Part shown: in pieces, positions 1 through 7,538 of the stretch
Numbering within the stretch: position 1 is the stretch's first letter
Layout: each line of letters starts with the position of its first letter
NCBI GenBank assembly: GCA_013329455.1
Contig: DUKF01000159.1
Location: 18,874-42,005, forward strand
Origin: Methanotrichaceae archaeon
GTDB lineage: Archaea > Halobacteriota > Methanosarcinia > Methanotrichales > Methanotrichaceae
DNA length: 23,132 nucleotides
Direction of reading: 5' to 3'
Notes under the pieces: model-generated
Seen by the model: only the letters and a program-made list of their open reading frames with translations
What the model was told of the DNA's origin: nothing
The model's database searches: none
Position numbers and translations under genes: made by a program

Positions 1-96
1 TTATTTTAGAAATAAATGTGATAGTGGGCTTGCTGGAGTACATGGGCACCAGTTCAACTGAAGGTTTAATAGTCCAAGATAATCTATGGTGATACA

Positions 97-1461
97 ATGA
101 ATAAAATGCAGGATAATCAGATTCCGATCTTGAGGTCTTATGCGGTTTTGCGACAGGAATTTTTCGGCGGCATGTTGTTTAATTTTTTTTCGCCACCAGA
201 ATTGAAGCTGGATCATATTCGATTCAAAATTGCCCTCATGTGTAATGGGGCTTTTTCGATAAAGGATATCAAGGACTGTTTAGGTCATGAGTTGAACCAT
301 TCACGAGAATATGTAGATTACCTCGTGGAAAGTACTCTAAGCCTCTTCGATGACCAATCGCTTCTATATTGGAGGACAAAAAAGCTAAACGATCCACGCG
401 ATTTTAGCAATTTTTCGAAACCAATGATTAATTCTCGGCGATTTCTTTCTGCACCTTTAGCGGTAATCTGGGAGGTTACTCAAAAATGTAATTTGAGATG
501 CAAGCATTGTTTTTCGAATTCTGGGCATCAAGAATCCGATGAGCTGACTACTGATGAGGTCAAAGAGATAATAGATCTTCTCGCTGACAAAAAGGTTTTT
601 TATATCAACTTTACGGGCGGCGAGCCTCTGTACAGACCAGATATATTTGATATCTTGAGCTATGCATCCAGCAAAAATATTTCCATCAACCTCTCAACTA
701 ATGGCGTTCTCATCACCGAAGATATCGTGGAATTGCTGAAAAAAACTAACGTATTTAGTGTTCAGATATCGATTGATGGCTTGAATGATTTGCATGATAG
801 CTTTCGTGGCGTGAGGGGAGCATTTCAACAGGTTTTGAGGGCAATAAGACTGCTAAGAGAAGCGGACATCGCGGTAGAAATCAGCACCGCAGTCAACAAG
901 ACTAACATGGACCAGATCTCGGAAATAATTGATCTCGCGGCTAACATGGGCGCATTGTCCTTCAAGACAACTTTATTTATACCGGTCGGACGGGGGAAAT
1001 CAAACCAACGAGAATTGAGTCTGGAAAGCCATGACGTACATAGATTGGCCCTGTTGATGAAAGAGAAGGAAGAAGAAATGAGCGGCAGGCTATATCTTGA
1101 AAATCGAAGCTGTTACCCATGGCTCCTAGATGGAAGCACTTTTGCAGCTCCTTCCTGGATGAAAGCCAAGAATGTAGGCTGCTCAGCTGGAAACTCGAAT
1201 ATCTATCTCAAAGCCAACGGTGATGTGGCGCCATGCCCGTTTTTAAGAGATCTAACGGTAGGTAATATACGCAGGGATAGTTTAGATGAGATTTGGGAAT
1301 CGAAGGTGCTAGATGCCTTTAGGAACCTACATCCGGGAGATCTTGGGGGGAAATGTAGAAATTGCGAACATCTAGGGATGAAGTGTTATGGGGGTTGCAG
1401 GGCTGCAGCACTTGCTTACAACGGAGATCTCTATGGCGAGGATCCTTTCTGTTGGAAATAG
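97..1461 (+). CDS. Radical SAM/SPASM domain protein with PqqD-like N-terminus
   Basis: This 454-residue protein is a radical S-adenosylmethionine enzyme. The cluster motif CNLRCKHC gives CxxxCxxC at C131/C135/C138, and GGEP follows at 174-177. The C-terminus carries a seven-cysteine SPASM-type set (C362, C380, C420, C423, C430, C434, C452) expected to hold auxiliary Fe-S clusters. Residues about 10-100 resemble the small PqqD-like peptide-binding or winged-helix region that precedes the radical SAM core in peptide-modifying enzymes and in the AhbC/AhbD/NirJ heme group. The ATG at 97 follows a GGTGAT Shine-Dalgarno-like string at 88-93; ATG 106 is an alternative. Codon use is clearly more AT-rich than in the genes from 1850 onward, which suggests horizontal acquisition. 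No precursor peptide or partner gene is visible, although only 96 bases lie upstream. The substrate is unknown; peptide (RiPP) or tetrapyrrole modification are both possible. Confidence 0.88.
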   Translation: MNKMQDNQIPILRSYAVLRQEFFGGMLFNFFSPPELKLDHIRFKIALMCNGAFSIKDIKDCLGHELNHSREYVDYLVESTLSLFDDQSLLYWRTKKLNDPRDFSNFSKPMINSRRFLSAPLAVIWEVTQKCNLRCKHCFSNSGHQESDELTTDEVKEIIDLLADKKVFYINFTGGEPLYRPDIFDILSYASSKNISINLSTNGVLITEDIVELLKKTNVFSVQISIDGLNDLHDSFRGVRGAFQQVLRAIRLLREADIAVEISTAVNKTNMDQISEIIDLAANMGALSFKTTLFIPVGRGKSNQRELSLESHDVHRLALLMKEKEEEMSGRLYLENRSCYPWLLDGSTFAAPSWMKAKNVGCSAGNSNIYLKANGDVAPCPFLRDLTVGNIRRDSLDEIWESKVLDAFRNLHPGDLGGKCRNCEHLGMKCYGGCRAAALAYNGDLYGEDPFCWK

Positions 1462-1849
1462 ATTGTATCATGAACCCATTCAGGTCGGTCGCAACGTTAA
1501 AATTGATATAAATTTTGTTGCTTTTCTTCTTTTTTCGTTTCTTCCTTTTTTCGTTATGGCAATCCTCATTATAAGTGGAATATGATAGAAGTAGCCGAGT
1601 GGAAAGTTCTGGGGGCAAAACTCCGCTATGAAAAAATAAACTGTCATTATGGGATTTTTGGCCGAATATGTGTATATATTCATTTTTCTTCGGTTTTCTG
1701 GTATAATATTGCCTGGGAGTTTACGAAAATTATATATAGTGGCCTGATGGTCAACATGATGTCTATTAGGCTCTTTAGCCGGAGAAGAAACGGTTTTGAT
1801 CCTTTTTCTGACTGTAAGAGCCGAATTTAATGGTAGGAGAGGAGCTTAA
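1462..1849 (+). promoter_or_regulatory. Intergenic region: U-tract terminator and histone promoter/leader
   Basis: This 388-base AT-rich stretch contains no convincing gene. A pyrimidine tract with several runs of T (about 1513-1555) lies just after the radical SAM gene and looks like an archaeal U-rich terminator. A TATA-like box occurs at 1727-1738. If it is used, transcription starts near 1760 and leaves a histone leader of roughly 90 bases. The leader contains the inverted repeat GGCTCTT (1769-1775) / AAGAGCC (1816-1822) and a strong purine-rich ribosome site at 1835-1844, just before the histone start. Confidence 0.5.
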
Positions 1850-2083
1850 ATGGCGATACTTCCAGTGGCACCGGTAAGCAGACTCATTCGCGAGGCTGGA
1901 GCCAAAAGGGTCAGTGAAGGCGCGCGTGATGCCCTTGCAGAAATTCTGGAGAGCTACGGCATGGAGGTGGCTGAGGAGGCTGTCGAATGGGCCAACCATG
2001 CCAAGAGGAAGACGGTGAAGGCCGAGGACATCAAAGAGGCGGTCAAGAGGGTGAGGCCGCCCCGAGCGCCCGGCACCGACTGA
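1850..2083 (+). CDS. Archaeal histone (HMf family)
   Basis: A 77-residue protein that is one complete histone fold: VAPVSRLIREAG for helix 1, the long central helix (about 24-52), then HAKRKTVKAEDIKEAVKR for the last loop and helix. Archaeal histones dimerise, wrap DNA and stack into hypernucleosomes. The usual length is 65-69 residues. This one continues past the fold with a short proline/arginine-rich tail, RPPRAPGTD. The ATG at 1850 is preceded at good spacing by AGGAGAGGAG (1835-1844). The gene appears to be monocistronic, with its own upstream promoter and a long leader. Family assignment is secure; the role of the tail is unknown. Confidence 0.96.
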   Translation: MAILPVAPVSRLIREAGAKRVSEGARDALAEILESYGMEVAEEAVEWANHAKRKTVKAEDIKEAVKRVRPPRAPGTD

Positions 2084-2087
2084 GGCA

Positions 2088-2109
2088 GATATTATTTAAC
2101 CCTGGAGGT
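2088..2109 (+). promoter_or_regulatory. gatE promoter TATA box
   Basis: An AT-rich box, TTATTTAA (about 2092-2099), sits about 28 bases before the gatE ATG at 2124, which predicts a leaderless or nearly leaderless mRNA. A GGAGG string at 2104-2108 is too far from the ATG and too close to the TATA box to be a convincing ribosome site. Confidence 0.45.
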
Positions 2110-2123
2110 AAGGTCGTTTCTCT

Positions 2124-4016
2124 ATGCCTGAAAGCTTAGACTACGCCTCCCTGGGTCTGGTATGCGGTATCGAGATACATCAGCAGCTCGATACCGCCGC
2201 CAAGCTGTTTTGCGGCTGTCCCACAAGGATCAGGGACGTAGAGGAGTCGAACCATCAGTTCTTCAGGTACCTGCGACCAGCCAGAAGCGAGCTTGGCGAG
2301 ATCGACAGGGCCGCTCTGGAAGAAGTTCTGGTCACCCGAAAGTTCATCTACAATTCTTACGATTCCACCTGCCTCGTTGAGGCTGACGAGGAGCCGCCCC
2401 GCGAGCTTAACCGCGAGGCACTGGAGATTGGGCTCGTCGTATCGAGCCTTCTCAACATGCAGATCGCGGACGAAGTTCACACCATGAGAAAGATCGTGAT
2501 CGACGGCTCCAACACCTCGGGCTTTCAGAGGACTGCCTACATCGCCTCCCACGGCCACATCGAGACCTCCTGCGGCAAGGTCAGGATGGAGACGATCTGT
2601 CTTGAGGAGGAGGCCGCAAGGATAATCGACGATCGGGGTGACGAGGTCGTCTACTCTCTCGACCGGTTGGGGATACCTCTCGTCGAGATCTGCACCTCTC
2701 CTGACATCGTATCTCCTCAGCACGCAAGAGAGGTGGCTCAGCGTCTGGGCATGATCCTCCGTTCGACAGGCAGGGTCAAGAGGGGTCTAGGGACGATCCG
2801 CCAGGACGTCAACGTCTCCATCAGGGATGGGATGAGAGTCGAGATAAAGGGCGTCCAGGAACTGAACCTGATCGAGACGATCGTCGATGTCGAGGCGAAA
2901 AGGCAGCACCTCCTCTTGAAGATAAGGGATGAGCTTCTGAGGAGAGGGGCAGAGGTTCACGACCGGGTGGCCGATGTCACCGGGATCTTCACCCCCACCG
3001 AATCGAAGGTGATCAAGGGTGCCCTCAAGAAGGGCGGCGTGGTCTTGGCGGTGAGGCTCGCGGGCTTTGCGGGCCTCGTGGGGATGGAGATTCAGCCGGG
3101 ACGGCGGCTCGGCTCTGAGATCTCGGACCGGTCCAAGAGGGCGGGTGTCGGCGGGATCTTCCATACCGACGAGCTACCTGCCTACGGCATCACCCAAAAA
3201 GAGGTCGAAGCCGTTCGGTCCGAGCTCGGTGCCGAGGAGGGCGACTGTGTGGCGATGGTTGCAGCGCCCCGGGACAGGGCCGAGGCCGCGATGAAGGCGG
3301 TCCTGATGAGGGCGAATGAAGCTCTCATTGGGGTTCCTGAAGAAACGAGGCGGGCCCTTCCCGAGGGGACGAGCGAGTACATGAGGCCCCTTCCTGGATC
3401 TGCCAGGATGTATCCGGAGACTGACGTTCCCCCCGTGGTGGTTACTCCCGAGTACATCGCGTCCCTGGAGCTGCCCGAGCTCTTCGACCAGAGGGCGACC
3501 AGGTTCGAGGAGGAGTACGGGCTGGGCTCCGAGTTTGCGGGGCTTATCGCCTCATCTCCGAACTACCAGCTCTTTGAGGTGGCCGCCCGAAAGCTCTCCC
3601 TTCCGCCAGCCCTGGTGGTGAGAACCCTCGAGATGATCCCCAGGGAGCTGGCCCGAGAGGGGATACCTATCTCGAATCTGACCGAAGATCACTATCTCGA
3701 TGCCCTCTCCCTCGTCGCCGAGAAGGGCGTGGCCAAGGAGGGGATTCCCCAGCTTCTTGAGACGATGGCAAAGAAGCCTGAGCTCTCCGCCTCAGAGACC
3801 GCGAAGGCCTCCGGCCTGATCGGCGTAGATCAGGGGGGCGTTGAGGACGTGGTGGTCGGGATCGTCGCCGAAAAGGAGGCTTTTGTCAGGGAGAAGGGCG
3901 AGGCCGCCCTCGGACCCCTGATGGGCCTTGCGATGAAAGAGCTTCGAGGAAAGGCCGACGGGTCTCTGATCAGCTCCATCCTCAAGCGAGAGATCGATAA
4001 GTTGCTGTCGGAGTAG
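2124..4016 (+). CDS. gatE: Glutamyl-tRNA(Gln) amidotransferase subunit E
   Basis: GatE pairs with the asparaginase-like GatD to convert Glu-tRNA(Gln) to Gln-tRNA(Gln), the archaeal route to glutaminyl-tRNA. The 630-residue length is normal for the family. The N-terminus carries the hallmark GIEIHQQLDT (15-24), and the GatB/E core shows DGSNTSGFQRT (127-137) and DRLGIPLVEICTSPDI (180-195). The middle section (about 290-410) is the inserted GAD domain shared with bacterial-type AspRS, which distinguishes GatE from GatB. The helical tail and YqeY-like C-terminus (about 480-630) bind tRNA. The start at 2124 fits the family N-terminus, with the conserved block beginning about ten residues in. gatD is not in this window. 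Confidence 0.97.
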   Translation: MPESLDYASLGLVCGIEIHQQLDTAAKLFCGCPTRIRDVEESNHQFFRYLRPARSELGEIDRAALEEVLVTRKFIYNSYDSTCLVEADEEPPRELNREALEIGLVVSSLLNMQIADEVHTMRKIVIDGSNTSGFQRTAYIASHGHIETSCGKVRMETICLEEEAARIIDDRGDEVVYSLDRLGIPLVEICTSPDIVSPQHAREVAQRLGMILRSTGRVKRGLGTIRQDVNVSIRDGMRVEIKGVQELNLIETIVDVEAKRQHLLLKIRDELLRRGAEVHDRVADVTGIFTPTESKVIKGALKKGGVVLAVRLAGFAGLVGMEIQPGRRLGSEISDRSKRAGVGGIFHTDELPAYGITQKEVEAVRSELGAEEGDCVAMVAAPRDRAEAAMKAVLMRANEALIGVPEETRRALPEGTSEYMRPLPGSARMYPETDVPPVVVTPEYIASLELPELFDQRATRFEEEYGLGSEFAGLIASSPNYQLFEVAARKLSLPPALVVRTLEMIPRELAREGIPISNLTEDHYLDALSLVAEKGVAKEGIPQLLETMAKKPELSASETAKASGLIGVDQGGVEDVVVGIVAEKEAFVREKGEAALGPLMGLAMKELRGKADGSLISSILKREIDKLLSE

Positions 4017-4134
4017 ACGCAATAGAATGGCCCGAACTTCCCGCCGAGTTTGGGCCAGGGAACCTTATTTATTTCTGACCGAACCAACTACTATTTTGTT
4101 TGTTCAGATAAAAAGGCCGTTTGGGGCTTGAATT

Positions 4135-5262
4135 ATGAAACGGGAGATCCTCCTCTGGGACGAGACGATCTTCAAGGACCGGGAGGTCCTGGAGTTCGAC
4201 CACCTACCTGAGCATTTTGCTCACCGCGAGTCTCAGATGGAGTCTCTCAAGTTCTGCGTCAGGCCCGCCTTCCAGGGTGGTCGTCCCGTCAACGCCCTCT
4301 GTCTGGGCCCTCCCGGCACCGGGAAGACGACGGCCGTGGTCAAGCTCTTCAGCGAGATCGAGGCCCATTCATCCAAGGTGGTCCCGGTCCACGTCAACTG
4401 CCAGATGGACCACACCAGGCACGCCATATTTCTGCGGATCTACAGCAAGGTTCTCGGCCATTCGCCCCCCTCTAGCGGCGTCTCCTTCAAGAGGGTTCTC
4501 GAAAGGATCGCGAGGACCATGACGAAGGAGAACCGGGTTCTGGTGGTGGCCCTCGATGATGTGAACTACCTCTTCCCGGAAAAGGAGGTGGACCGGGTTT
4601 TGTACACCCTCCTTCGGGCTCACGAGACCTTTCCCGGGTTTCGGGCGGGTGTGATCGCGATCCTCAGCGAGCCGGCCCTCAACTACGTCTTCGATCCGAG
4701 GGTGGGGTCGGTCTTCCAGGCGGAGGAGGTCTCTTTCCCCCTCTATTCGATCGGGGAGATCAAAGACATCCTGGAACGCCGGGCCCAGATCGGCTTTTAT
4801 CCGGGTGTCGTCTCGGGGGAGATCATCGAGAAGGTATCCGACCTCACCGAGCGGGCTGGAGACCTCAGGGTCGGGATCGATCTTCTCAAGAGGGCGGGGA
4901 TGGAGGCCGAGAGGAGGGCTTCCAGGACGATATCGGAAGAGGACGTGGACCGGGCCTATGGGGGGTCGAGGCTCGTCCATCTGCAAAGCGCCCTGAAGCC
5001 TCTCCGGGAAGACGAGCTCCTCCTTCTCAGGCTGGCGGCGGAGATGGAGACGTCAAAGGCGGGAGATCTCTACAAGAAGTTTCAAGCATCCACCGGTTCC
5101 GGATACACCAGGTTCCACGAGATTCTGAACAAGCTTGATGCTGCGAGGCTGATAGATACCGACTTCAGCGGTCCGGGACACCGGGGCAGGTCCAGGATCG
5201 TCAGGATAAGGTACGACCCGAAGGAGATCCTGGACAAGGCGAAGCCCGAGGAAAATATATAG
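4135..5262 (+). CDS. Orc1/Cdc6 family AAA+ ATPase
   Basis: A 375-residue ORC/Cdc6-type protein. The AAA+ core has Walker A GPPGTGKT (58-65), a Walker B region VLVVALDDVNYLF (D141-D142), the SFPLYS segment near 200 typical of the linker before the lid, and a sensor-2 motif GDLR (242-245). A winged-helix region (about 285-370) would bind origin DNA. Two positions depart from the classic pattern: Walker B reads DD rather than DE, and the sensor-1 position reads ILSEP instead of a strand ending in Asn. It is therefore probably one of the divergent Cdc6 paralogs found beside the main Orc1 in many euryarchaea. No clear ORB/mini-ORB repeats were found next to it, so no origin is called. A TATA-like stretch lies at 4064-4074. 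Confidence 0.9.
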   Translation: MKREILLWDETIFKDREVLEFDHLPEHFAHRESQMESLKFCVRPAFQGGRPVNALCLGPPGTGKTTAVVKLFSEIEAHSSKVVPVHVNCQMDHTRHAIFLRIYSKVLGHSPPSSGVSFKRVLERIARTMTKENRVLVVALDDVNYLFPEKEVDRVLYTLLRAHETFPGFRAGVIAILSEPALNYVFDPRVGSVFQAEEVSFPLYSIGEIKDILERRAQIGFYPGVVSGEIIEKVSDLTERAGDLRVGIDLLKRAGMEAERRASRTISEEDVDRAYGGSRLVHLQSALKPLREDELLLLRLAAEMETSKAGDLYKKFQASTGSGYTRFHEILNKLDAARLIDTDFSGPGHRGRSRIVRIRYDPKEILDKAKPEENI

Positions 5263-5301
5263 AGTATATTCTGTATGATCGGTATCTCGAGGTAACACAT
5301 A

Positions 5302-5331
5302 TATTTATTCTATTGTGGTAAATTTTATACA
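5302..5331 (+). promoter_or_regulatory. pstS promoter block (copy 1)
   Basis: TATTTATTCTATTG (5302-5315), then 7 bases, then the TATA-like TTTTATAC (5323-5330). The same arrangement with the same spacing recurs at 8758-8786 before the second pstS. The TATA centre is about 31 bases before the ATG, so the transcript should have only a few leader bases. Confidence 0.6.
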
Positions 5332-5357
5332 AGGCGCTTGTAAGTGGGTGGCCCCTG

Positions 5358-6221
5358 ATGAATAGACCGCTAGTTTCCTTTTTGATCGCCTGTTTGGCGA
5401 TCGTATCGATCCTATCCTTTTCGGGATGCATTGACGAGGAGAAAGAAGGCGCGCCCGCTCCGGATGCGGCCGCCGTCTCCGTTGCCGGATCCACCACGGT
5501 GATGCCCCTGGTGGAAGCCTGCGCTGAAGAGTTCAACAAAATCCAGAATATGGTTCGCGTTTCCGTCACCGGCGGCGGTTCCGGTGTTGGGATCAAGAAC
5601 GTTGCCGAGGGCCTGTCCGACATCGCCATGGCCTCAAGGCAAGTGAAGCCCGATGAACTCGCCGCCTACGGCAACAGCTTCGAGGAATTTGTGGTCGCCT
5701 ACGACGCCATAGCCGTCGTCGTAAGCCAGCCCATCTACGAGGCAGGCATCACCGACCTATCCCAGGAGCAGGTGAAGGCCATCTACAGCGGCGAGGTCGC
5801 CAACTGGAAGGACGTGGGAGGTCCCGATGAGAGGATCTACGTGGTTGCAAGGGAGGTTGGCTCCGGGACCAGAGACACCTTCAACGGGATGGTAATGGGC
5901 GGCGTTGAGGCCGAAACCCCGGGCGTTACCACCTACCACGGCAGCAACGCCGAGGTGAAGACCGCCGTGACTAACAGCGATAAGGCGATCGGATACGTCG
6001 GGATGAACTACGCCGAGGGCGGAGCCCTTCGTGCCATAGCTTACGGAGGAGTTACGCCCTCAGCAGAGACGATAAAGGACGGCTCCTACCCGCTTTCGAG
6101 AGCCCTCAACCTCTACACCTTCGGCGATCCCGGCCCCGACGCCAAAAAGTTCATCGACTTCATCCTGAGCGACGAGGGTCAGAATATCGTCCAGGATTCC
6201 GGGTTCGTCCCGATCCGGTGA
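5358..6221 (+). CDS. pstS: Phosphate ABC transporter substrate-binding lipoprotein PstS
   Basis: A 287-residue periplasmic-type phosphate-binding protein. It starts with a hydrophobic signal sequence ending in the lipobox LSFSGC (C24), so it should be lipid-anchored outside the cell membrane. The mature part shows GSTTV (44-48), TGGGSGVGI (71-79), the SDIAMASR block (about 87-94) and REVGSGTR (165-172). The last corresponds to the Arg/Ser-Gly-Thr phosphate-binding loop of the PstS family. The C-terminal section ends in the usual LSDEGQNIVQDSGFVPI. It is the first of three intact pstS genes here and the only one with a lipobox. It shares its promoter block with the second copy. It is expected to feed PstC/PstA at 12089-15356. 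Confidence 0.95.
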   Translation: MNRPLVSFLIACLAIVSILSFSGCIDEEKEGAPAPDAAAVSVAGSTTVMPLVEACAEEFNKIQNMVRVSVTGGGSGVGIKNVAEGLSDIAMASRQVKPDELAAYGNSFEEFVVAYDAIAVVVSQPIYEAGITDLSQEQVKAIYSGEVANWKDVGGPDERIYVVAREVGSGTRDTFNGMVMGGVEAETPGVTTYHGSNAEVKTAVTNSDKAIGYVGMNYAEGGALRAIAYGGVTPSAETIKDGSYPLSRALNLYTFGDPGPDAKKFIDFILSDEGQNIVQDSGFVPIR

Positions 6222-6249
6222 ACCAAAAAATTGAAAATTTGAGGGGGCG

Positions 6250-6274
6250 GCGCTGGCGGTTAAAGTGCCAGCGC
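6250..6274. terminator. Bidirectional hairpin between pstS and secreted protein gene
   Basis: A perfect 8-bp stem, GCGCTGGC (6250-6257) with GCCAGCGC (6267-6274), and a 9-base loop. It lies between two convergent stop codons (6221 and 6319) and has T-rich sequence on both sides. A related hairpin follows the paralog at 7470-7498. Confidence 0.6.
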
Positions 6275-6318
6275 AACTCTATCATCGCATTTTTCTTCGC
6301 GCCCAATCACATTCTTCA

Positions 6319-7236
6319 CTAATACTGCGCTTTGGATTTGTCTGGCCAGGAGTCACCCCAAGCGACGTCTCTGCAGGTGCAGTCGAAGATCTCCTCTTCG
6401 CCCCAGACCCTGTCGTAATCTTCCATCTCGCCGTAGCCGCCGACGCAGCAGGAGAGCCAGTCTGGCCTCACTTTCTTGGCGTACTTTGTGGCGCAGTATT
6501 CCATGTTCTTCGTTATCTTGAAAGTGCCCACGTAGTCCTCTTCGATCTCGATCTTTGGGTCCTTCCAGGCATAATCCTCTGAACCTGCCACCAGTTCGCC
6601 TATGTGGACAGTTCCTTCGGTCACCTCTTCCTCGATCCTCATCCGGGCGAGGCCCACTCCATTTTCATGCGAGGAGCTGTATTTCGATGTCGTTGTGGGA
6701 ACCGGTTCCTTGCACTGCAGGTCGACGCCCACGTCCTTTTTGAACGCTGCAGCGTACTCGATCTGATGGTGCATCGAGGTCCGTACTTCACCCTGGTAGT
6801 TCTTGCCCCAGGTCTTCTCCTTCAGCTTGGAGTTGTAGACTATGGGGTTCTTTTCGTAGTAGCCGGTCCCATAGGCCATCGCCACTGGAGCGTAGACCAT
6901 CTCGTTCTGCTCCAAGAAGGATATGTTCTGGCTGTAGGCATATTCGGCCGGGAGATAGACCTGTGTATTTAGATCCTGAGGATAGTACTTGATTTTGCTC
7001 TCGTTTGAGCTGATCAGGGTCGCTGCATCCATAGTGCCGCTCCCGTGCATATAGTTTTGGAGTTCCAGGGTCGGAGTGTTCACGTTTTGATACACCATGG
7101 TGTAGCCTTCTCCCTCCACATCCTGTTCGAAGTTGTGTTCGTAGAGCTGAACCCATCCAGCCGATGCTGACGCCGCCATGAAGATCAGCAGGACAAGTGC
7201 AGCCCCGGCGTTCATCGTCCTTCCAACACGTATCAC
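6319..7236 (-). CDS. Secreted cysteine-containing protein of unknown function (paralog A)
   Basis: The function is not recognised. This 305-residue protein has a signal peptide (hydrophobic 10-22, probable cleavage after ASASA at 26) and no other membrane segment, so it should be exported. It is rich in Tyr, Glu and Gly and appears beta-rich. Blocks shared with the neighbour at 7539-8450 include LQNYMHGSG (59-67), AYGTGYY (121-127), SMHHQIEYA (154-162), EGTVH (207-211), YVGTF (235-239) and a C-terminal module with SCCVGGYGEME (262-272) and FDCTCRDVAWGDSW (284-297). Its cysteines (C175, C248, C263, C264, C286, C288) are all conserved in the paralog, which suggests disulfides or a metal site. 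The start is a GTG at 7236, 5 bases after GGAGGG. Nearby ATGs at 7241 and 7238 are out of frame, and ATG 7215 is a weaker alternative. It converges on pstS. Confidence 0.85.
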   Translation of the reverse strand: MIRVGRTMNAGAALVLLIFMAASASAGWVQLYEHNFEQDVEGEGYTMVYQNVNTPTLELQNYMHGSGTMDAATLISSNESKIKYYPQDLNTQVYLPAEYAYSQNISFLEQNEMVYAPVAMAYGTGYYEKNPIVYNSKLKEKTWGKNYQGEVRTSMHHQIEYAAAFKKDVGVDLQCKEPVPTTTSKYSSSHENGVGLARMRIEEEVTEGTVHIGELVAGSEDYAWKDPKIEIEEDYVGTFKITKNMEYCATKYAKKVRPDWLSCCVGGYGEMEDYDRVWGEEEIFDCTCRDVAWGDSWPDKSKAQY

Positions 7237-7538
7237 ATCATCCCTCCTATAAAATTAAGATTGTTCTAACGCAATTTGCGCGACAATCTATCTCAAAATG
7301 AGTAGTTGCATCAAGTATATAACGATTTATACTCAGCACAAACAGTCTAAATTTGTCATACGAATCAGATATTTATGTGCAAAGATTTTTAAAAATAAGA
7401 AAAATCGTTTTAAAAACACCATACAATCATAACGATAAAAGCACGCATAAAATAATATGGAGGGAGTTTGCGCTGGTGTTTTAAAAAAAAGCCAGCGCGA
7501 CTCTACTTTTCATCGTGATTTCTGGCAGATTCGTTCAA
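7237..7538 (-). promoter_or_regulatory. Upstream/leader region of paralog A and 3' end of paralog B
   Basis: This AT-rich stretch of about 300 bases has no gene. Reading on the minus strand, TATA-like boxes lie at 7326-7333 and 7314-7323, implying a leader of 50-65 bases for paralog A. Within that leader are the inverted repeat AGATTGT (7258-7264) / ACAATCT (7283-7289) and an inner palindrome CGCAATTTGCG (7270-7280), which could fold in RNA or serve as an operator. A distant pair, AACGATTT (7321-7328) / AAATCGTT (7402-7409), is also present. The right end holds the terminator hairpin of paralog B. Confidence 0.4.
7464..7503 (-). terminator. Terminator hairpin of paralog B
   Basis: GCGCTGG (7470-7476) pairs with CCAGCGC (7492-7498) around an A/T-rich 15-base loop. 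Outer GAGT/ACTC pairs (7464-7467 and 7500-7503) extend the stem past a small bulge. It lies 41 bases after the stop of paralog B. The string GCCAGCGC followed by RACTCTA is shared with the hairpin beyond paralog A. Confidence 0.6.

Noticed and set aside
1388..1830. Short plus-strand frames (1388-1585 and 1582-1830)
   Set aside because: One overlaps the radical SAM C-terminus in another frame; the other crosses the histone promoter; no coding character.
2136..2723. 195-residue minus-strand frame over gatE
   Set aside because: Antisense shadow; gatE motifs are intact on the plus strand.
4017..4134. Replication origin next to the Orc1/Cdc6 gene
   Set aside because: No pair of inverted ORB-like repeats and no extended AT-rich unwinding region could be found.
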